Assembly: GCF_016595795.1 (NCBI RefSeq)
Contig: NZ_JAENHN010000028.1
Span: forward strand, 62,001-126,000
Direction: 5' to 3'
From: Clostridium yunnanense
GTDB lineage: Bacteria > Bacillota > Clostridia > Clostridiales > Clostridiaceae
Length of the DNA: 64,000 nt
Shown here: one piece after another, positions 1 through 8,893 of the stretch
How positions within the stretch are numbered: position 1 is the stretch's first letter
Layout of the letters: each line of letters starts with the position of its first letter
Notes under the pieces: generated by a model
Seen by the model: only the letters and a program-made list of their open reading frames with translations
Database searches by the model: none
Told to the model about the DNA's origin: nothing
Position numbers and translations under genes: made by a program

Positions 1-426
1 TCTTTTCCATTTAAATATTATTATACCAGCAATCATTATCATTACTCCAAGTATTTCATTTAAGCCGAAAGAAATTTTTTTGCATTCGAACAGGCCAAAG
101 GCATCTATTAATGCAGCGGCTGTAAGTTGGGCTATTAATATAGTCGCTATTGAGTAAGTTGCACCAAGATTTTTTATACCTTCTATGACTGTAAATATAA
201 TAATTACGCCTAGAACACCGCCAAGGAGATATATTTTGCTAACATCTTTGATATTTTTAAAACTTCCTTTTCCTATTGTTAAAGCTAAAATAATAGTAAT
301 TGCAAAGGCTGATCCTTGGACAATAGCGTTTGTCTCCCAAGTGCCAATCCTTGATTCAACTCTAGTATTAAATACTCCTTGTAAACTCATAGCAATACCA
401 GCTATTATAGAAAAAATAATTCCCAT
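1..426 (-). CDS. YdcZ/DUF606-type DMT permease (3' end off window)
   Basis: Translating the minus strand from the ATG at 426 gives 142 open codons that run off the left edge. The protein is strongly hydrophobic with about five membrane segments. The N-terminus (MGIIFSIIAGIAMSLQGVFN, then TRVESRIGTWETN) and a later stretch with NLGATYSIATILIAQL fit the small drug/metabolite permeases of the DUF606/YdcZ family, which are normally about 140-150 residues, so nearly all of the protein is present. The substrate is unknown. Copy 1 of the dispersed hairpin repeat lies just upstream in the same orientation. The recognition comes from motif resemblance only. Confidence 0.75.
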   Translation of the reverse strand, partial: MGIIFSIIAGIAMSLQGVFNTRVESRIGTWETNAIVQGSAFAITIILALTIGKGSFKNIKDVSKIYLLGGVLGVIIIFTVIEGIKNLGATYSIATILIAQLTAAALIDAFGLFECKKISFGLNEILGVMIMIAGIIIFKWKR

Positions 427-489
427 AAGAAAAATCACCTCAAGAATTATTGTAACCATTAAAATATAAAACCTATGCAAACTTATTTT

Positions 490-639
490 TTATTCTTTAA
501 AAATAAAAAAGTTGCTGAAGTGATCTTTTTCAGCAAGCTTTTTTAACGCATCTGCCTTTCCGAATGTATATGAGGAAAATCTGGCAGCGAATAAGCTATA
601 TTTTTTTACGGTACAGCCATAAAAAGCTTCTAAGACCAT
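490..639 (-). CDS. 49-codon ORF overlapping dispersed repeat copy 1 (doubtful gene)
   Basis: On the minus strand an ATG at 639 opens 49 codons ending at a TAA at 490-492. The second half of the ORF is the repeat copy at 500-598 and reads ARFSSYTFGKADALKKLAE. The same peptide pattern (FSSY..GKADA.KK.AE...FS.F) can be read from the copies at 45.3 and 50.1 kb. There is no convincing ribosome binding site. Many differences between copies change amino acids while both hairpins are kept, so this may be a structured repeat with fortuitous coding, or a remnant of a lost gene. It is listed so the reading frame is not overlooked. Confidence 0.25.
   Translation of the reverse strand: MVLEAFYGCTVKKYSLFAARFSSYTFGKADALKKLAEKDHFSNFFIFKE
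500..598 (-). repeat. Family A dispersed repeat, copy 1
   Basis: Read on the minus strand, this ~95-bp stretch matches 45328-45418 and 50130-50222 on the plus strand. It contains hairpin 1 (CTGCC...GGCAG, with inner TTTCC...GGAAA), then GATGCG and an A-run. Hairpin 2 follows (TTGCTGAA...TTCAGCAA) and ends in T6. The final hairpin plus T-run looks like an intrinsic terminator about 75 bases upstream of the YdcZ permease start. Confidence 0.75.
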
Positions 640-688
640 TGAAGTCTCTAGGTTTAGCTAATAAAAAGTTCATACTTTCCTTAACAGT

Positions 689-714
689 AAAAAAAAAAGC
701 CCTTAAAGGGCTAC
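689..714 (-). terminator. Terminator overlapping the stop codon of the dUTPase-like gene
   Basis: On the minus strand the stem GCCCTT-TAA-AGGGC is followed by a run of T. The upstream arm is formed by the last two codons (GCC CTT), and the TAA stop sits in the loop. Confidence 0.85.
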
Positions 715-1179
715 TTTACGTAAACTATTGTTTATAAATAATTCCTCAATTTGTTTTTCTGAGAAACAAAGGCTTGTTCCAAGGCTTAGATAATCTTCTA
801 ATAATGTTTGATAGTGGTCTTTTGACGGAGAGATTATTAAGTCATTAACATCTATGAATAAGTTTAAAAATTGGTCGCTTAAACAATAATCATTAGGCTT
901 AATTACTAGTTCTTCTACTTCATCATATTTCTCATCTATTCCAATTGTTAGAATACTGCTTAAACAATTTATGTAATTGTCTAACACTGAAGATTTTATT
1001 AACTTTACATCTTTTTCAACCCAATACTTATAACATTTAGTTTCTTCTGCTAATACGCCTATCTTTATCTGAAGTTCTAAAAACTTTCTTTGAGTAAGTT
1101 TATAGTCATTTAAATTTGGGTCGAGGAGTAATGTCTTATTTAGTTCTTTTTGTTTTGTAAAAAACTTATTAAGATTCAT
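703..1179 (-). CDS. dUTPase_2-family (all-alpha NTP pyrophosphatase) protein, second metal motif altered
   Basis: This 158-residue protein resembles dimeric dUTP diphosphatases, which hydrolyse dUTP to dUMP using metal held by two acidic motifs on helices. The first motif is visible at residues 35-53 (ELQIKIGVLAEETKCYKYW; E35, E45/E46, with KYW as in the family). The second motif, normally E-x-x-D before a LSIG-type stretch, aligns with N68-Y-I-N71 followed by CLSSILTIGID. Both expected acids are therefore asparagine, with only D67 next to them. Activity may be reduced or lost. ATG 1179 has an AGGGGGATATACAT-type ribosome binding region. It ends in a terminator built into its stop codon. Family assignment is by motif; function is uncertain. 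Confidence 0.7.
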   Translation of the reverse strand: MNLNKFFTKQKELNKTLLLDPNLNDYKLTQRKFLELQIKIGVLAEETKCYKYWVEKDVKLIKSSVLDNYINCLSSILTIGIDEKYDEVEELVIKPNDYCLSDQFLNLFIDVNDLIISPSKDHYQTLLEDYLSLGTSLCFSEKQIEELFINNSLRKVAL

Positions 1180-1547
1180 ATGTATATCCCCCTATCTTCT
1201 TGGGCAAATGCCACGATAATATTGTACAAAATCTTTTGACAAATGAAAAGTTCAGTAAACGAATACAGTTTAAAAATATTTTATTTTCTAAAAAAATATA
1301 TAAATTACGCTAATAAATCATAAACTATTAGGATTGGCTAAAGTATATTAACTTTAGATTGTCAAAATTATATTTTCCAAAAATTAAGGTTTTTATAAAT
1401 AATTATAGTAACAAGCAAAAAATGCTACAGTATTTACAATGTAGCATTTTAAAACTTAAATATTAAAGTTTTATTAAAATGGTTAGTTTAATATTCTTAT
1501 GAAAATATATCATTAAGCAACGGTATAAGAAACTAAGTTATGTATAA
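1180..1547. other. Intergenic stretch, no gene seen
   Basis: This 368-base AT-rich gap separates two minus-strand genes. It holds the promoter region of the dUTPase-like gene and the terminator at 1413-1450. I see no small ORF with a ribosome binding site and no repeat copy. Confidence 0.6.
1413..1450 (-). terminator. Terminator of the 2H phosphoesterase gene
   Basis: The arms AAAATGCTACA (1419-1429) and TGTAGCATTTT (1440-1450) are perfectly complementary. Read on the minus strand the hairpin ends in a T-run (TTTTTTGC). Confidence 0.8.
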
Positions 1548-2096
1548 CTAATAAGTTTTTAAGTTATAAGTTTTAATAACCATATCTTTTTTGTTGTTCA
1601 CTGGCTTCCATAATTCTATTCGATTTATCTTAGCCATATTGTAGAAACCTTCTATCTTTGCAGTACTGCAAGCTACCTCATACTCTTGCTTTTTCCATTC
1701 TCTCTGAGCAAAGTTAGTATTTGCTAGTGAGACATGCAGATCCCAGTCGCTTATATTTTCTCTTACTGAAAAACCATGCAGTTTTAAAGTATCATTTATA
1801 TTTCTAGCTAGTCTCTTTATATAGCCTTTATTTTCTACCTTCAAATTGACAGACTTATGAGGTTCGCCAAAACAAATAATATCTTTAAGTTCAACTTTAA
1901 ATTTCTTGTAAGGTTTGATTATTTTAGAAATTACTTCATCTAATTTATCTAAATTTGGATTTTCTATTACTTCTAATGTAATGTGCAAGGTTGGTAAGTT
2001 TTTATACAACCTATACTTTTTAGAAAGATTTTTTTGTATAGGTTCTATTGATTTGTAGGAGTCATCGTCGAATAGCGCAACTAAATAATACCTCAT
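1548..2096 (-). CDS. 2H phosphoesterase superfamily protein (2'-5' RNA ligase-like)
   Basis: This protein has 182 residues, the usual size for a two-repeat 2H enzyme. The two H-x-T/S motifs that form the active site are visible as LHITLEV (about residues 37-43) and LHVSLAN (about residues 120-126). Family members act on RNA with 2',3'-cyclic phosphate or 2'-5' linkages, or on related nucleotides. The physiological substrate cannot be told from sequence. It is a monocistronic minus-strand gene with its own terminator at 1413-1450, starting at ATG 2096 after a GAAAGAGG ribosome binding site. The family assignment is secure; the exact reaction is not. Confidence 0.8.
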   Translation of the reverse strand: MRYYLVALFDDDSYKSIEPIQKNLSKKYRLYKNLPTLHITLEVIENPNLDKLDEVISKIIKPYKKFKVELKDIICFGEPHKSVNLKVENKGYIKRLARNINDTLKLHGFSVRENISDWDLHVSLANTNFAQREWKKQEYEVACSTAKIEGFYNMAKINRIELWKPVNNKKDMVIKTYNLKTY

Positions 2097-2258
2097 GTTT
2101 AACCTCTTTCAATACAATTCTCATTATATAATATACAGACTTTGTTATAAATTATAACATATTACAAGGTATAAAAAAATATGCGAATACTTAAAATAGA
2201 TATGCAAATTGTAATTTTGCAAAAATTTAAATTTAGTATTAAGTAGGAGGATAAAGCC

Positions 2259-2423
2259 ATGAAACATAATGATAGTATAGGATGTGTAGTTACAGAGTGC
2301 AAATACCACGCTAAGGATAAGAATTTTTGCAGCCTAGATCAAATAATGGTTGTAAAACATACTGCAAAAGCTGAAGATGTACAATGTACAGATTGTGGAA
2401 GTTTTGAAGAAGAAGGAAGATAA
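2259..2423 (+). CDS. DUF1540 small cysteine-rich protein
   Basis: This is a 54-residue protein starting at ATG 2259 with TAGGAGG nine bases upstream. Four cysteines lie in a C-x4-C...C...C-x2-C style pattern (VVTECKYHAKDKNFC, then QCTDCGSF), matching the DUF1540 metal-binding domain common in Clostridium. Clostridial DUF1540 proteins are small, often occur near sporulation genes, and have no proven reaction. The gene stands alone with a terminator immediately downstream (2438-2469). It is real by length, ribosome binding site, cysteine pattern and terminator, although short. Confidence 0.85.
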   Translation: MKHNDSIGCVVTECKYHAKDKNFCSLDQIMVVKHTAKAEDVQCTDCGSFEEEGR

Positions 2424-2437
2424 AAAATACTAGAAAG

Positions 2438-2469
2438 AGGGCAATGCTACAGGGCATTGTCCTTTTTTT
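2438..2469 (+). terminator. Terminator after the DUF1540 gene
   Basis: The arms GGGCAATGC and GCATTGTCC pair with one G-U and are followed by T7. Confidence 0.85.
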
Positions 2470-2780
2470 AGTATAAAAGAATATATTATTGATTTTTTAT
2501 TTGTAAAATAAATAAATATTTATTAAAATTATTACATAAATATAGAAATTTAATTAAAAATTTCATAAAGGTACATTTTTCCATGGTATCAACATAAAAA
2601 ATCACTTTAATTATTATTACGTTATGATATAATGGAAACTATGGACAAGTGCTTTATTTAGCGATTTTTAACAATCTTGTATGTAATATTTTGTTGAAAA
2701 TTGTAAGGCATTATTTGGATAATTGTTCTTTAGTTAGGGGAATTTATATATATAAAATAAGTGAGCAAGGGTGAAGTAGT
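2470..2780. other. Upstream region of murA, no gene seen
   Basis: This is a very AT-rich leader of about 310 bases. It presumably holds the murA promoter, but no single -35/-10 pair stands out. I recognise no riboswitch. Confidence 0.5.
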
Positions 2781-4043
2781 ATGGAAAGGTTAGTTATAAA
2801 TGGAGGCTACAAGCTTAGGGGAGTAGTAGAAATTGCTGGTGCAAAAAATGCAGCTGTAGCTATATTACCTGCAGCTATATTAGCAAGTGAAGGGAAATCT
2901 ATAATAGATAATATACCTGATATAGAAGATGTTCACTGCTTAGAGAGAATACTTAAAGGTTTAGGATGTACTGTAAATAAGATAGATAATAATACTTTAG
3001 AGATAGATTCATCAGATATGAATACGGTAGAAGCATGCACAGCAGATGTGAGAGCTATGAGAGCTTCTTACTATTTCATTGGGGCTATGTTATCAAGATT
3101 TAAGAGAGCAAAGGTAGATCTTCCAGGAGGATGCCCTATAGGGGTTAGACCTATAGATCAACATATAAAAGGCTTCGAAGCTATGGGAGCAGAGGTTATA
3201 ATAGAGCATGGTGCTGTAAATATAAAAGCAGATAGATTAGTTGGAGCTAACATCTTTTTTGATGTTGTAAGTGTAGGAGCTACTATTAATGTTATGATAG
3301 CAGCAACTATGGCTGAAGGCGTAACTATATTAGAAAATGTTGCAAAAGAGCCACATGTAGTAGATGTAGCAAACTTCCTCAATTCAATGGGTGCTGATAT
3401 AAAAGGTGCTGGAACTGATATAATAAGAATAAGAGGAGTAGAGTCTATGAAAGGACACAACTATAGTGTTATACCTGATCAAATTGAAGCAGGTACTTTC
3501 ATGATTGCTGCTGCTGCAACTAAAGGTGATGTTACAATAACAAATGTTATTCCGAAGCATCTTGAATCAATAACTGCCAAGCTTTTAGAGATGGGAGCAA
3601 TAATTGAAGAAGGCGATGACAGTATTAGAGTTGCGGTAGATAAGCCGTTAAGAGGAGTTAGCATAAAGACTGCGCCATACCCTGGATTTCCAACAGATGT
3701 TCAACAGCCTATGTCTACGCTTCTTTGTGTAGCTGATGGAAGAAGTATGATAACAGAAACAATATGGGAAAGCAGATTAAAACACCTTGATGAACTTAAG
3801 AAGATGGGTGCATCTGTGAAAGTTGAAGGCAGAGTTGCTGTTTTAGAAGGTGTAAACAAGTTGACAGGTGCAATTGTAAAGGCTACAGATCTTAGAGCTG
3901 GGGCTGCAATGGTTATTGCAGGCTTAGTTGCGGAAGGAAAAACTGAGATATGCAGTATTGAACACATTGATAGAGGGTATCCGCATATAGAAACTAAGTT
4001 TAGAGAATTAGGTGCAGATATATACAGAATACAAGAGGAATAA
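2781..4043 (+). CDS. murA: UDP-N-acetylglucosamine 1-carboxyvinyltransferase
   Basis: This 420-residue enzyme adds enolpyruvate from PEP to UDP-GlcNAc, the first committed step of peptidoglycan synthesis in the cytoplasm. K22-N23 in the N-terminal AGAKNAA motif and the catalytic loop [18 protein letters not shown] with C118 are present; this cysteine is the fosfomycin target in the family. Length is typical. The start ATG 2781 follows a GGGTG element. The walJ-like gene follows after 25 bases and is probably co-transcribed. Clostridia often have two murA paralogues; this window shows only one, so I cannot say which it is. Confidence 0.95.
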   Translation: MERLVINGGYKLRGVVEIAGAKNAAVAILPAAILASEGKSIIDNIPDIEDVHCLERILKGLGCTVNKIDNNTLEIDSSDMNTVEACTADVRAMRASYYFIGAMLSRFKRAKVDLPGGCPIGVRPIDQHIKGFEAMGAEVIIEHGAVNIKADRLVGANIFFDVVSVGATINVMIAATMAEGVTILENVAKEPHVVDVANFLNSMGADIKGAGTDIIRIRGVESMKGHNYSVIPDQIEAGTFMIAAAATKGDVTITNVIPKHLESITAKLLEMGAIIEEGDDSIRVAVDKPLRGVSIKTAPYPGFPTDVQQPMSTLLCVADGRSMITETIWESRLKHLDELKKMGASVKVEGRVAVLEGVNKLTGAIVKATDLRAGAAMVIAGLVAEGKTEICSIEHIDRGYPHIETKFRELGADIYRIQEE

Positions 4044-4068
4044 AAAATAGAATCATGGGGGAAAAGGC

Positions 4069-4863
4069 ATGATATTTTGCTCATTATACAGTGGTAGTAG
4101 TGGCAATAGTATATTTGTGCGTTCAGATAGCGGAAAAGTACTAATAGATGCTGGGCTGCCAGGGAAGAAAATTGATTCAGCTTTAAGTGAAATAGGACAG
4201 AATCCTTCCGAAATAGATGGAATATTTATAACCCATGAGCATTCAGATCATATTAAAGGTATAGGAGTTTTATCTAGGAAGTACAATATTCCTATATATG
4301 CAAATGAAGCTACTTGGAATGCCATGGAGAATCAAGTAGGCAAAATAAAAGAAGAAAATATCAGAATTATAGATAAAAGAAGTACAATTGAAGTTAAAGA
4401 CTTGGAAGTTAAGTGTTTTAATATACCTCATGATGCTGCTGGCCCTATGGGGTATACTATAAGGTCTAAAGGGAAGTCAGTAAGTGTTGCAACAGACTTT
4501 GGTACATTCACTGAGGAGATAAAGGAAAATATAAAGGATTCTGAAGTTATACTTTTGGAAAGTAATCATGACATACAGATGCTTAAATATGGACCTTATC
4601 CATATCCTTTAAAGCGAAGGATATTAAGTGAAATAGGGCATCTTTCAAATGAGGATTGTGGTAAAGCAATTGTAGATATACTTACAGGAGATGAGCCTAA
4701 GAAGATAATATTAGGGCATTTAAGTAATACCAATAATCATCCGGATTTAGCTTTCCAAACAGTATTAAATGTATTGAATGATAACAATATAAAAGATGGA
4801 AGAGATGTTTATCTAACTCTAGCAGATAGACATAAACCAAGTAGTTATATCGAGCTTAAATAA
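4069..4863 (+). CDS. walJ: MBL-fold metallohydrolase, YycJ/WalJ-like
   Basis: This is a 264-residue metallo-beta-lactamase-fold protein. The N-terminus (MIFCSLYSGSSGNSIFV) and the metal motif H56-E-H58-S-D60-H61 (THEHSDH) match the YycJ/WalJ group, which in Bacillus lies in the walRK operon and is linked to cell-wall and replication/division coordination. Further metal ligands are visible around VILLESNHD and LGHLSNTNNH. GGGGGAAAAGGC precedes ATG 4069. It sits between murA and the CxxH/CxxC gene, the same small-protein neighbour found beside walJ/rlmH in Bacillus. The name comes from family resemblance plus context. Confidence 0.85.
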   Translation: MIFCSLYSGSSGNSIFVRSDSGKVLIDAGLPGKKIDSALSEIGQNPSEIDGIFITHEHSDHIKGIGVLSRKYNIPIYANEATWNAMENQVGKIKEENIRIIDKRSTIEVKDLEVKCFNIPHDAAGPMGYTIRSKGKSVSVATDFGTFTEEIKENIKDSEVILLESNHDIQMLKYGPYPYPLKRRILSEIGHLSNEDCGKAIVDILTGDEPKKIILGHLSNTNNHPDLAFQTVLNVLNDNNIKDGRDVYLTLADRHKPSSYIELK

Positions 4864-4889
4864 TTTAAATATAAGAAAGGTATGATATA

Positions 4890-5054
4890 ATGAGCGATTA
4901 TATTGAAAAGCTAAGTTGTGAAGATCATGTGGATATGGCAATCGATGAGTACATAGATAAATTTGAGACCTTTCCTACTTTAGAAAATACGGATACTGGA
5001 ATATGCAGTTATTGCAAGTTGAAGGCAGTATACAAAATCAGTGGGGAAAAATAG
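4890..5054 (+). CDS. CxxH/CxxC small protein (BA_5709 family)
   Basis: This 54-residue protein starts at ATG 4890 with AGAAAGG upstream. It carries SCEDHVDMAIDEYIDKFE, then PPTLE-like PTLENTD and CSYC. This is the C-x-x-H ... C-x-x-C arrangement of the small BA_5709 family, which presumably binds zinc. In Bacillus this family lies beside walJ and rlmH; here it directly follows walJ and rlmH lies 4 kb on, so an ancestral neighbourhood appears partly preserved. The function is unknown. Confidence 0.85.
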   Translation: MSDYIEKLSCEDHVDMAIDEYIDKFETFPTLENTDTGICSYCKLKAVYKISGEK

Positions 5055-5136
5055 CAAATTATAAATTATAATCTTGAAAAACATAGAAGTAATTAGTATA
5101 ATTTCAATAGAATAACATTAAGAAGGAGATAATATA

Positions 5137-5640
5137 ATGAGTTTATATAGTCAATGGACAGATATGGTTGTAGATTATGTTAAGACTAAGGGGGAAGCAG
5201 CTTTTTGGTCAGAATATAGTGATATAGAAAGAAGAATATACACTGAACTGCTTGGTAGTCACAATACAGTAAAGAAAGCTACAATTGAACAGTTAGCTAA
5301 AGATTATAACACAACATCAGAATTTGTAATGGGATTCGTTGATGGTATAAACGAAAGTCTTAAAAATCCTTATGAGCTTGAAAGTATAGCTGCTGATCAA
5401 GAATTAGTTTTCGATATAGATTTTGAACAACTATATTTTAATATGTTAGATGCTAAAGCTGACTATCTTTACGATCTTCCTCAATGGGATGGAATATTCT
5501 CAGTAGAAAAAAGAAAAGAAATAGGTGTTCAGTATAGAGAATCAAAAATAGCAAGAAATGAAAATAAAATTGGTAGAAATGATCCATGTCCATGTGGAAG
5601 TGGAAAGAAGTATAAAAAGTGCTGTGGTAAAGGCGAATAG
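5137..5640 (+). CDS. SEC-C zinc-binding domain protein
   Basis: This protein has 167 residues. The C-terminus carries the SEC-C motif [17 protein letters not shown] (C-x-C-x8-C-C), the zinc site also found at the end of SecA, where it contacts SecB and ribosomes. The N-terminal ~130 residues are acidic and helical, with no enzymatic motif that I recognise. Similar stand-alone SEC-C proteins are common in clostridia without an assigned role. ATG 5137 has an excellent AAGGAGAT ribosome binding site, and a terminator follows at 5672-5702. Confidence 0.85.
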   Translation: MSLYSQWTDMVVDYVKTKGEAAFWSEYSDIERRIYTELLGSHNTVKKATIEQLAKDYNTTSEFVMGFVDGINESLKNPYELESIAADQELVFDIDFEQLYFNMLDAKADYLYDLPQWDGIFSVEKRKEIGVQYRESKIARNENKIGRNDPCPCGSGKKYKKCCGKGE

Positions 5641-5671
5641 ATACTAGGTTTAAACTAGGTATTGATATAAA

Positions 5672-5702
5672 GGGTTCGGTAGTTACATCTACTGAACCTT
5701 TT
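5672..5702 (+). terminator. Terminator after the SEC-C gene
   Basis: The arms GGTTCGGTAG and CTACTGAACC (one G-U) have a 6-base loop and are followed by TTTTCC. Confidence 0.8.
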
Positions 5703-5894
5703 CCGTATTCCATAACTTCATATAAAATATATAGCAATAAAAATAGTGAGAAAGTGTTAATGAATTGGTAATGATAACGATAACTATGTGTGGAGATAAA
5801 TACTAGAATATTACATAAATGACAAGTGGAAGATCACTAAGATGAATGTTTTAGTTTTATTTTAATCTTGCAAATAAAAACCAGGAGGAAAAGT

Positions 5895-7889
5895 ATGAAG
5901 AAAGAAAAGCAAAAGAATAGTTTAGGGTTTAGAAGTATAAGAGTAAAATTAATATTATTTTTTATTTTAATATGTCAGATTCCACTATTAGCATTCGCTT
6001 TAATATCTAACTATCAGTCAAAAAGTACATTATATAATAAGTTAAAAGTGACTACTACTCAAGAAATTGATCTAACTAATAAGATAATTGATAATTATTT
6101 TTTAATATTTTCTAGCGCTATAGATACTATGTCTGAGTTGGATGATATAAAAGGTGATGATGCCAGTGTATTAGATGTGCTTAAAGGATTTAAGGACGAG
6201 AATCCGGATATAGTAAATGATTATGTAGGCTTGGTTAATAAAAAGATGACTATATATCCGGAGACTACTATGCCAAATGGTTATGATCCTACTACAAGAC
6301 CATGGTATACAGATGCTATAAACAATAAAGGAAAGGTTTCGTTTAGTTCTCCATATAAGGATGCAGCAACAGGTAAGTTAGTTATTTCTCTATCAAAAAC
6401 ACTTGAGAAAGATGGGCAAGTTATAGGTGTAGTATCTATAGATTTAAGCTTAGAAAACTTAGCTAAAACTTTTTCAAATGTAAAGGTAGGAGAAGAAGGA
6501 TACGTCTATATATCTGACAACAAAGGAGTATTAATTTCTCATCCTACAGCTAGTTTGGTTGGAACTGATGAAGCTAAGAAACAAAGTTTCTGGAATAATG
6601 TTGAAAAAAACCCAAATGGATTTGAAGAGTATACATTTAATGGAGATAAGAAATACGTAAGCTATGATAAGAATAAGGTAACTGGATGGATTATATTTGC
6701 ATCTATGAATGAAAGTGAACTTACTAAAGATACTAAAGTGTTAATAAAGACTTCTATAATAGATATGATAATAACTTTAGTAATTAACATAGGTGTTGCA
6801 TATGGAATAAGTACATATATAGCAAGAAATATAGATAAGATAAGACTAGGATTAAATAAAGCAGCGAACGGTGATTTAACTCATAAGGTTGTTATAAACA
6901 CTAAGGATGAGTTTAGCCAATTAGCTGATAGCTTTAATGAGATGATAACTAGTATGAATTCATTAATAGCAGGAGTAAAAGAATCATCTTTAACAATGGA
7001 AAGCACAGCGGTAACAATAGCAACAATGAGTAGTGATGTTACCACTGCAATTAGTGATGTAGCAAAAACTGTAGACCAGGTTGCTGCTGGAAGTTCAGAG
7101 CAAGCTAAGGATATTGAAGAGGGAGTTTATGAGCTTCAACAACTTATAAGTGAACTTAAGGTTGCCTATGATCAAATAGAGAATATGACTAGTTTAGCAA
7201 TGGTAACTCAAGATATGACTAATGATGGAATAACAACAATGGACGTACTTAGTGAAAAATCTGAAGAGACAAACAAGTCATCGCAAAATATTGAAGAAGC
7301 AGTAAATGATATGACAAGCTCGGTAGGAACTATCAAATCCTTCACTAATATCATAAATGAGATAGCGGAACAAACTAACTTGCTTGCTTTAAATGCAGCA
7401 ATAGAAGCAGCTAGAGCAGGGGAAGCAGGAAGAGGCTTTGCAGTAGTTGCTGATGAAATAAGAAAGCTTGCTGAACAAGTAACAGAATCAACTAAGGAAA
7501 TTGGTTCCATAATAGATTTAGTGGACTCAAAATCAAGGAATGCACTTAATGCAATGGAAAATACAAAAACGGCAATCAGCAGTCAATCAGAAGCTGTTGA
7601 ACAGACTAAGAATAATCTTCAGACTATATCTGAATTTATGGGCTTATTGTCTGAGGCTATAAACAGTGTTAAAACATCTATAGATGTAGTGGACAAGAGT
7701 AAGGACCACATAATGGAGAACATGCAGAGTATGTCAGCAATATCTGAAGAAACTGCAGCAAGTACAGAAGAGGTTTCTGCATCAACAGAAGAAATATCTG
7801 CTACAATGGATGAATTTAATCAAAACGCAGAAGTGTTAAAAGAAATAGCAGTTACATTAGAAGAAAAGATAGATAAATTTAAATTATAA
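5895..7889 (+). CDS. Methyl-accepting chemotaxis protein with extracellular Cache domain
   Basis: This is a 664-residue transmembrane chemoreceptor. A TTG 27 bases further upstream is in frame, but AGGAGG at 5883-5888 sets the start at ATG 5895. The order is basic N-terminus, TM1 (~18-40), a large extracellular dCache-type region (~45-275, with RPWYTDAI and SKTL), TM2 (~285-310), HAMP and the cytoplasmic signalling domain. The signalling tip [20 protein letters not shown] with [20 protein letters not shown] contacts CheA/CheW. The ligand is unknown. It is monocistronic with a clear terminator. It is complete, unlike the second receptor at the right end of the window. Confidence 0.95.
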   Translation: MKKEKQKNSLGFRSIRVKLILFFILICQIPLLAFALISNYQSKSTLYNKLKVTTTQEIDLTNKIIDNYFLIFSSAIDTMSELDDIKGDDASVLDVLKGFKDENPDIVNDYVGLVNKKMTIYPETTMPNGYDPTTRPWYTDAINNKGKVSFSSPYKDAATGKLVISLSKTLEKDGQVIGVVSIDLSLENLAKTFSNVKVGEEGYVYISDNKGVLISHPTASLVGTDEAKKQSFWNNVEKNPNGFEEYTFNGDKKYVSYDKNKVTGWIIFASMNESELTKDTKVLIKTSIIDMIITLVINIGVAYGISTYIARNIDKIRLGLNKAANGDLTHKVVINTKDEFSQLADSFNEMITSMNSLIAGVKESSLTMESTAVTIATMSSDVTTAISDVAKTVDQVAAGSSEQAKDIEEGVYELQQLISELKVAYDQIENMTSLAMVTQDMTNDGITTMDVLSEKSEETNKSSQNIEEAVNDMTSSVGTIKSFTNIINEIAEQTNLLALNAAIEAARAGEAGRGFAVVADEIRKLAEQVTESTKEIGSIIDLVDSKSRNALNAMENTKTAISSQSEAVEQTKNNLQTISEFMGLLSEAINSVKTSIDVVDKSKDHIMENMQSMSAISEETAASTEEVSASTEEISATMDEFNQNAEVLKEIAVTLEEKIDKFKL

Positions 7890-7908
7890 TAAGTATATAA
7901 GAATAGAA

Positions 7909-7947
7909 ATTAGCACCGAGTATATTAATCGGTGCTAATTTTTTTTG
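7909..7947 (+). terminator. Terminator after the chemoreceptor gene
   Basis: The arms TTAGCACCGA and TCGGTGCTAA are followed by T8. Confidence 0.9.
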
Positions 7948-7987
7948 TTCTTTAGAGTTTTATAATTCAATTAGGTCTATTGCTATA

Positions 7988-8040
7988 GATGTATCACTTT
8001 TATCCGAAATCTATTTTTAAAACTCTCAAGGGTTTTGGTG
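7988..8040 (+). repeat. Family B palindromic repeat, partial copy (left half)
   Basis: This 53-base stretch matches the left half of the complete element at 35165-35260. They share the pattern GATGTAyCACTT, then ATCCGAAATCTATTTTTAAA and ACTCTCA-GGGTT-TGGTG. The right half and the terminal arm are missing, so this copy is decayed. Confidence 0.7.
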
Positions 8041-8184
8041 CTATGATGAATTTAATGCCTGTGTGCCAAATTGAATAGAATAAACCTATGATATAATTAT
8101 TTTAGCGATACAAGACTAGTTAGCAAGATTTATATCCTGTTAATTTAGAACTAAATGTAACTATAATATTTGGGGGTGTTTGCT

Positions 8185-8826
8185 TTGGATTTAAATGTGT
8201 GTTGGTCAAAGGAAAAAAAGATAGAAAGAACTATTGAAGCTCTAAATAAGAATAGTATTAATGGATACTATATAAAGAGTAGAGAAGAGCTTATAGAAAA
8301 GATTTGCGAGTTGGTTTCAGAAGGTGAAACTGTGAGCTGTGGAGGTTCTGCTACACTTACTGAGACAGGTTTACTTGAACATCTAAGAAGTGGAAGATAT
8401 AACTTTTTAGATAGAGCAGCTAAAGGAATTACAAAAGAAGGAATGAAAGAAGTTCATAGAAAGACTTTTAGTGCAGATGCTTTTTTTACAAGTACAAATG
8501 CTTTAACTGAAGCCGGAGAACTATTTAATGTAGATGGTGGAGGAAACAGGATAGCAGCTATGCTTTTTGGCCCGGATAAAGTTATAGTAGTGTGTGGAGT
8601 AAATAAGATTGTTAAGAATATTGAAGAAGCTGTAGAGAGAAATAAGAGAATCTCAGCACCTATAAATGCAAAAAGACTTAATAGGAATACTCCTTGTGCA
8701 AAAGTTGGTTATTGTATGAATTGCAGTAGTAATGATAGAATTTGCAATGAGTATACAGTGATAAAAAGACAAGGTGACAATACAAGGATGCATGTATTAA
8801 TCTTAAATGAAAACTTAGGCTTCTAA
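8185..8826 (+). CDS. LUD-domain (LutC/YkgG-type) lactate-utilisation-like protein
   Basis: The TTG at 8185 is chosen over the TTG at 8170 because GGGGGTG lies at 8172-8178, giving 213 residues. The stretches SCGGSATLTETGLLEHL, FFTSTNALTEAGELFNVDGGGNR and VVCGVNKIVKNIEEA are typical of stand-alone LUD-domain proteins. In other bacteria LUD proteins belong to lactate oxidation complexes (LutABC). In clostridia this single-gene form has no demonstrated reaction. Cysteines near residues 172-190 (CAKVGYCMNC) suggest a metal or redox site. There is no lutA/lutB nearby. Monocistronic. Confidence 0.85.
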   Translation: MDLNVCWSKEKKIERTIEALNKNSINGYYIKSREELIEKICELVSEGETVSCGGSATLTETGLLEHLRSGRYNFLDRAAKGITKEGMKEVHRKTFSADAFFTSTNALTEAGELFNVDGGGNRIAAMLFGPDKVIVVCGVNKIVKNIEEAVERNKRISAPINAKRLNRNTPCAKVGYCMNCSSNDRICNEYTVIKRQGDNTRMHVLILNENLGF

Positions 8827-8848
8827 GAGAATAGGTTTATCTCATATT

Positions 8849-8893
8849 AAAAGGATCTTTAATAGCTGAATAGTATATTAAAGTTCTTTTTTT
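8849..8893 (+). terminator. Probable terminator after the LUD gene
   Basis: The imperfect stem AGGATCTTTAATA / TATTAAAGTTCTT is followed by T7. Confidence 0.65.

Noticed and set aside
185-469. 94-codon plus-strand ORF
   Set aside because: It is the shadow of the minus-strand YdcZ-type permease, whose translation is clearly membrane protein.
5767-5784. Fur-like hexamer repeats (GGTAAT GATAAC GATAAC) before the chemoreceptor
   Set aside because: It is not a 7-1-7 inverted repeat, and it sits about 110 bases from the start with no clear promoter beside it.
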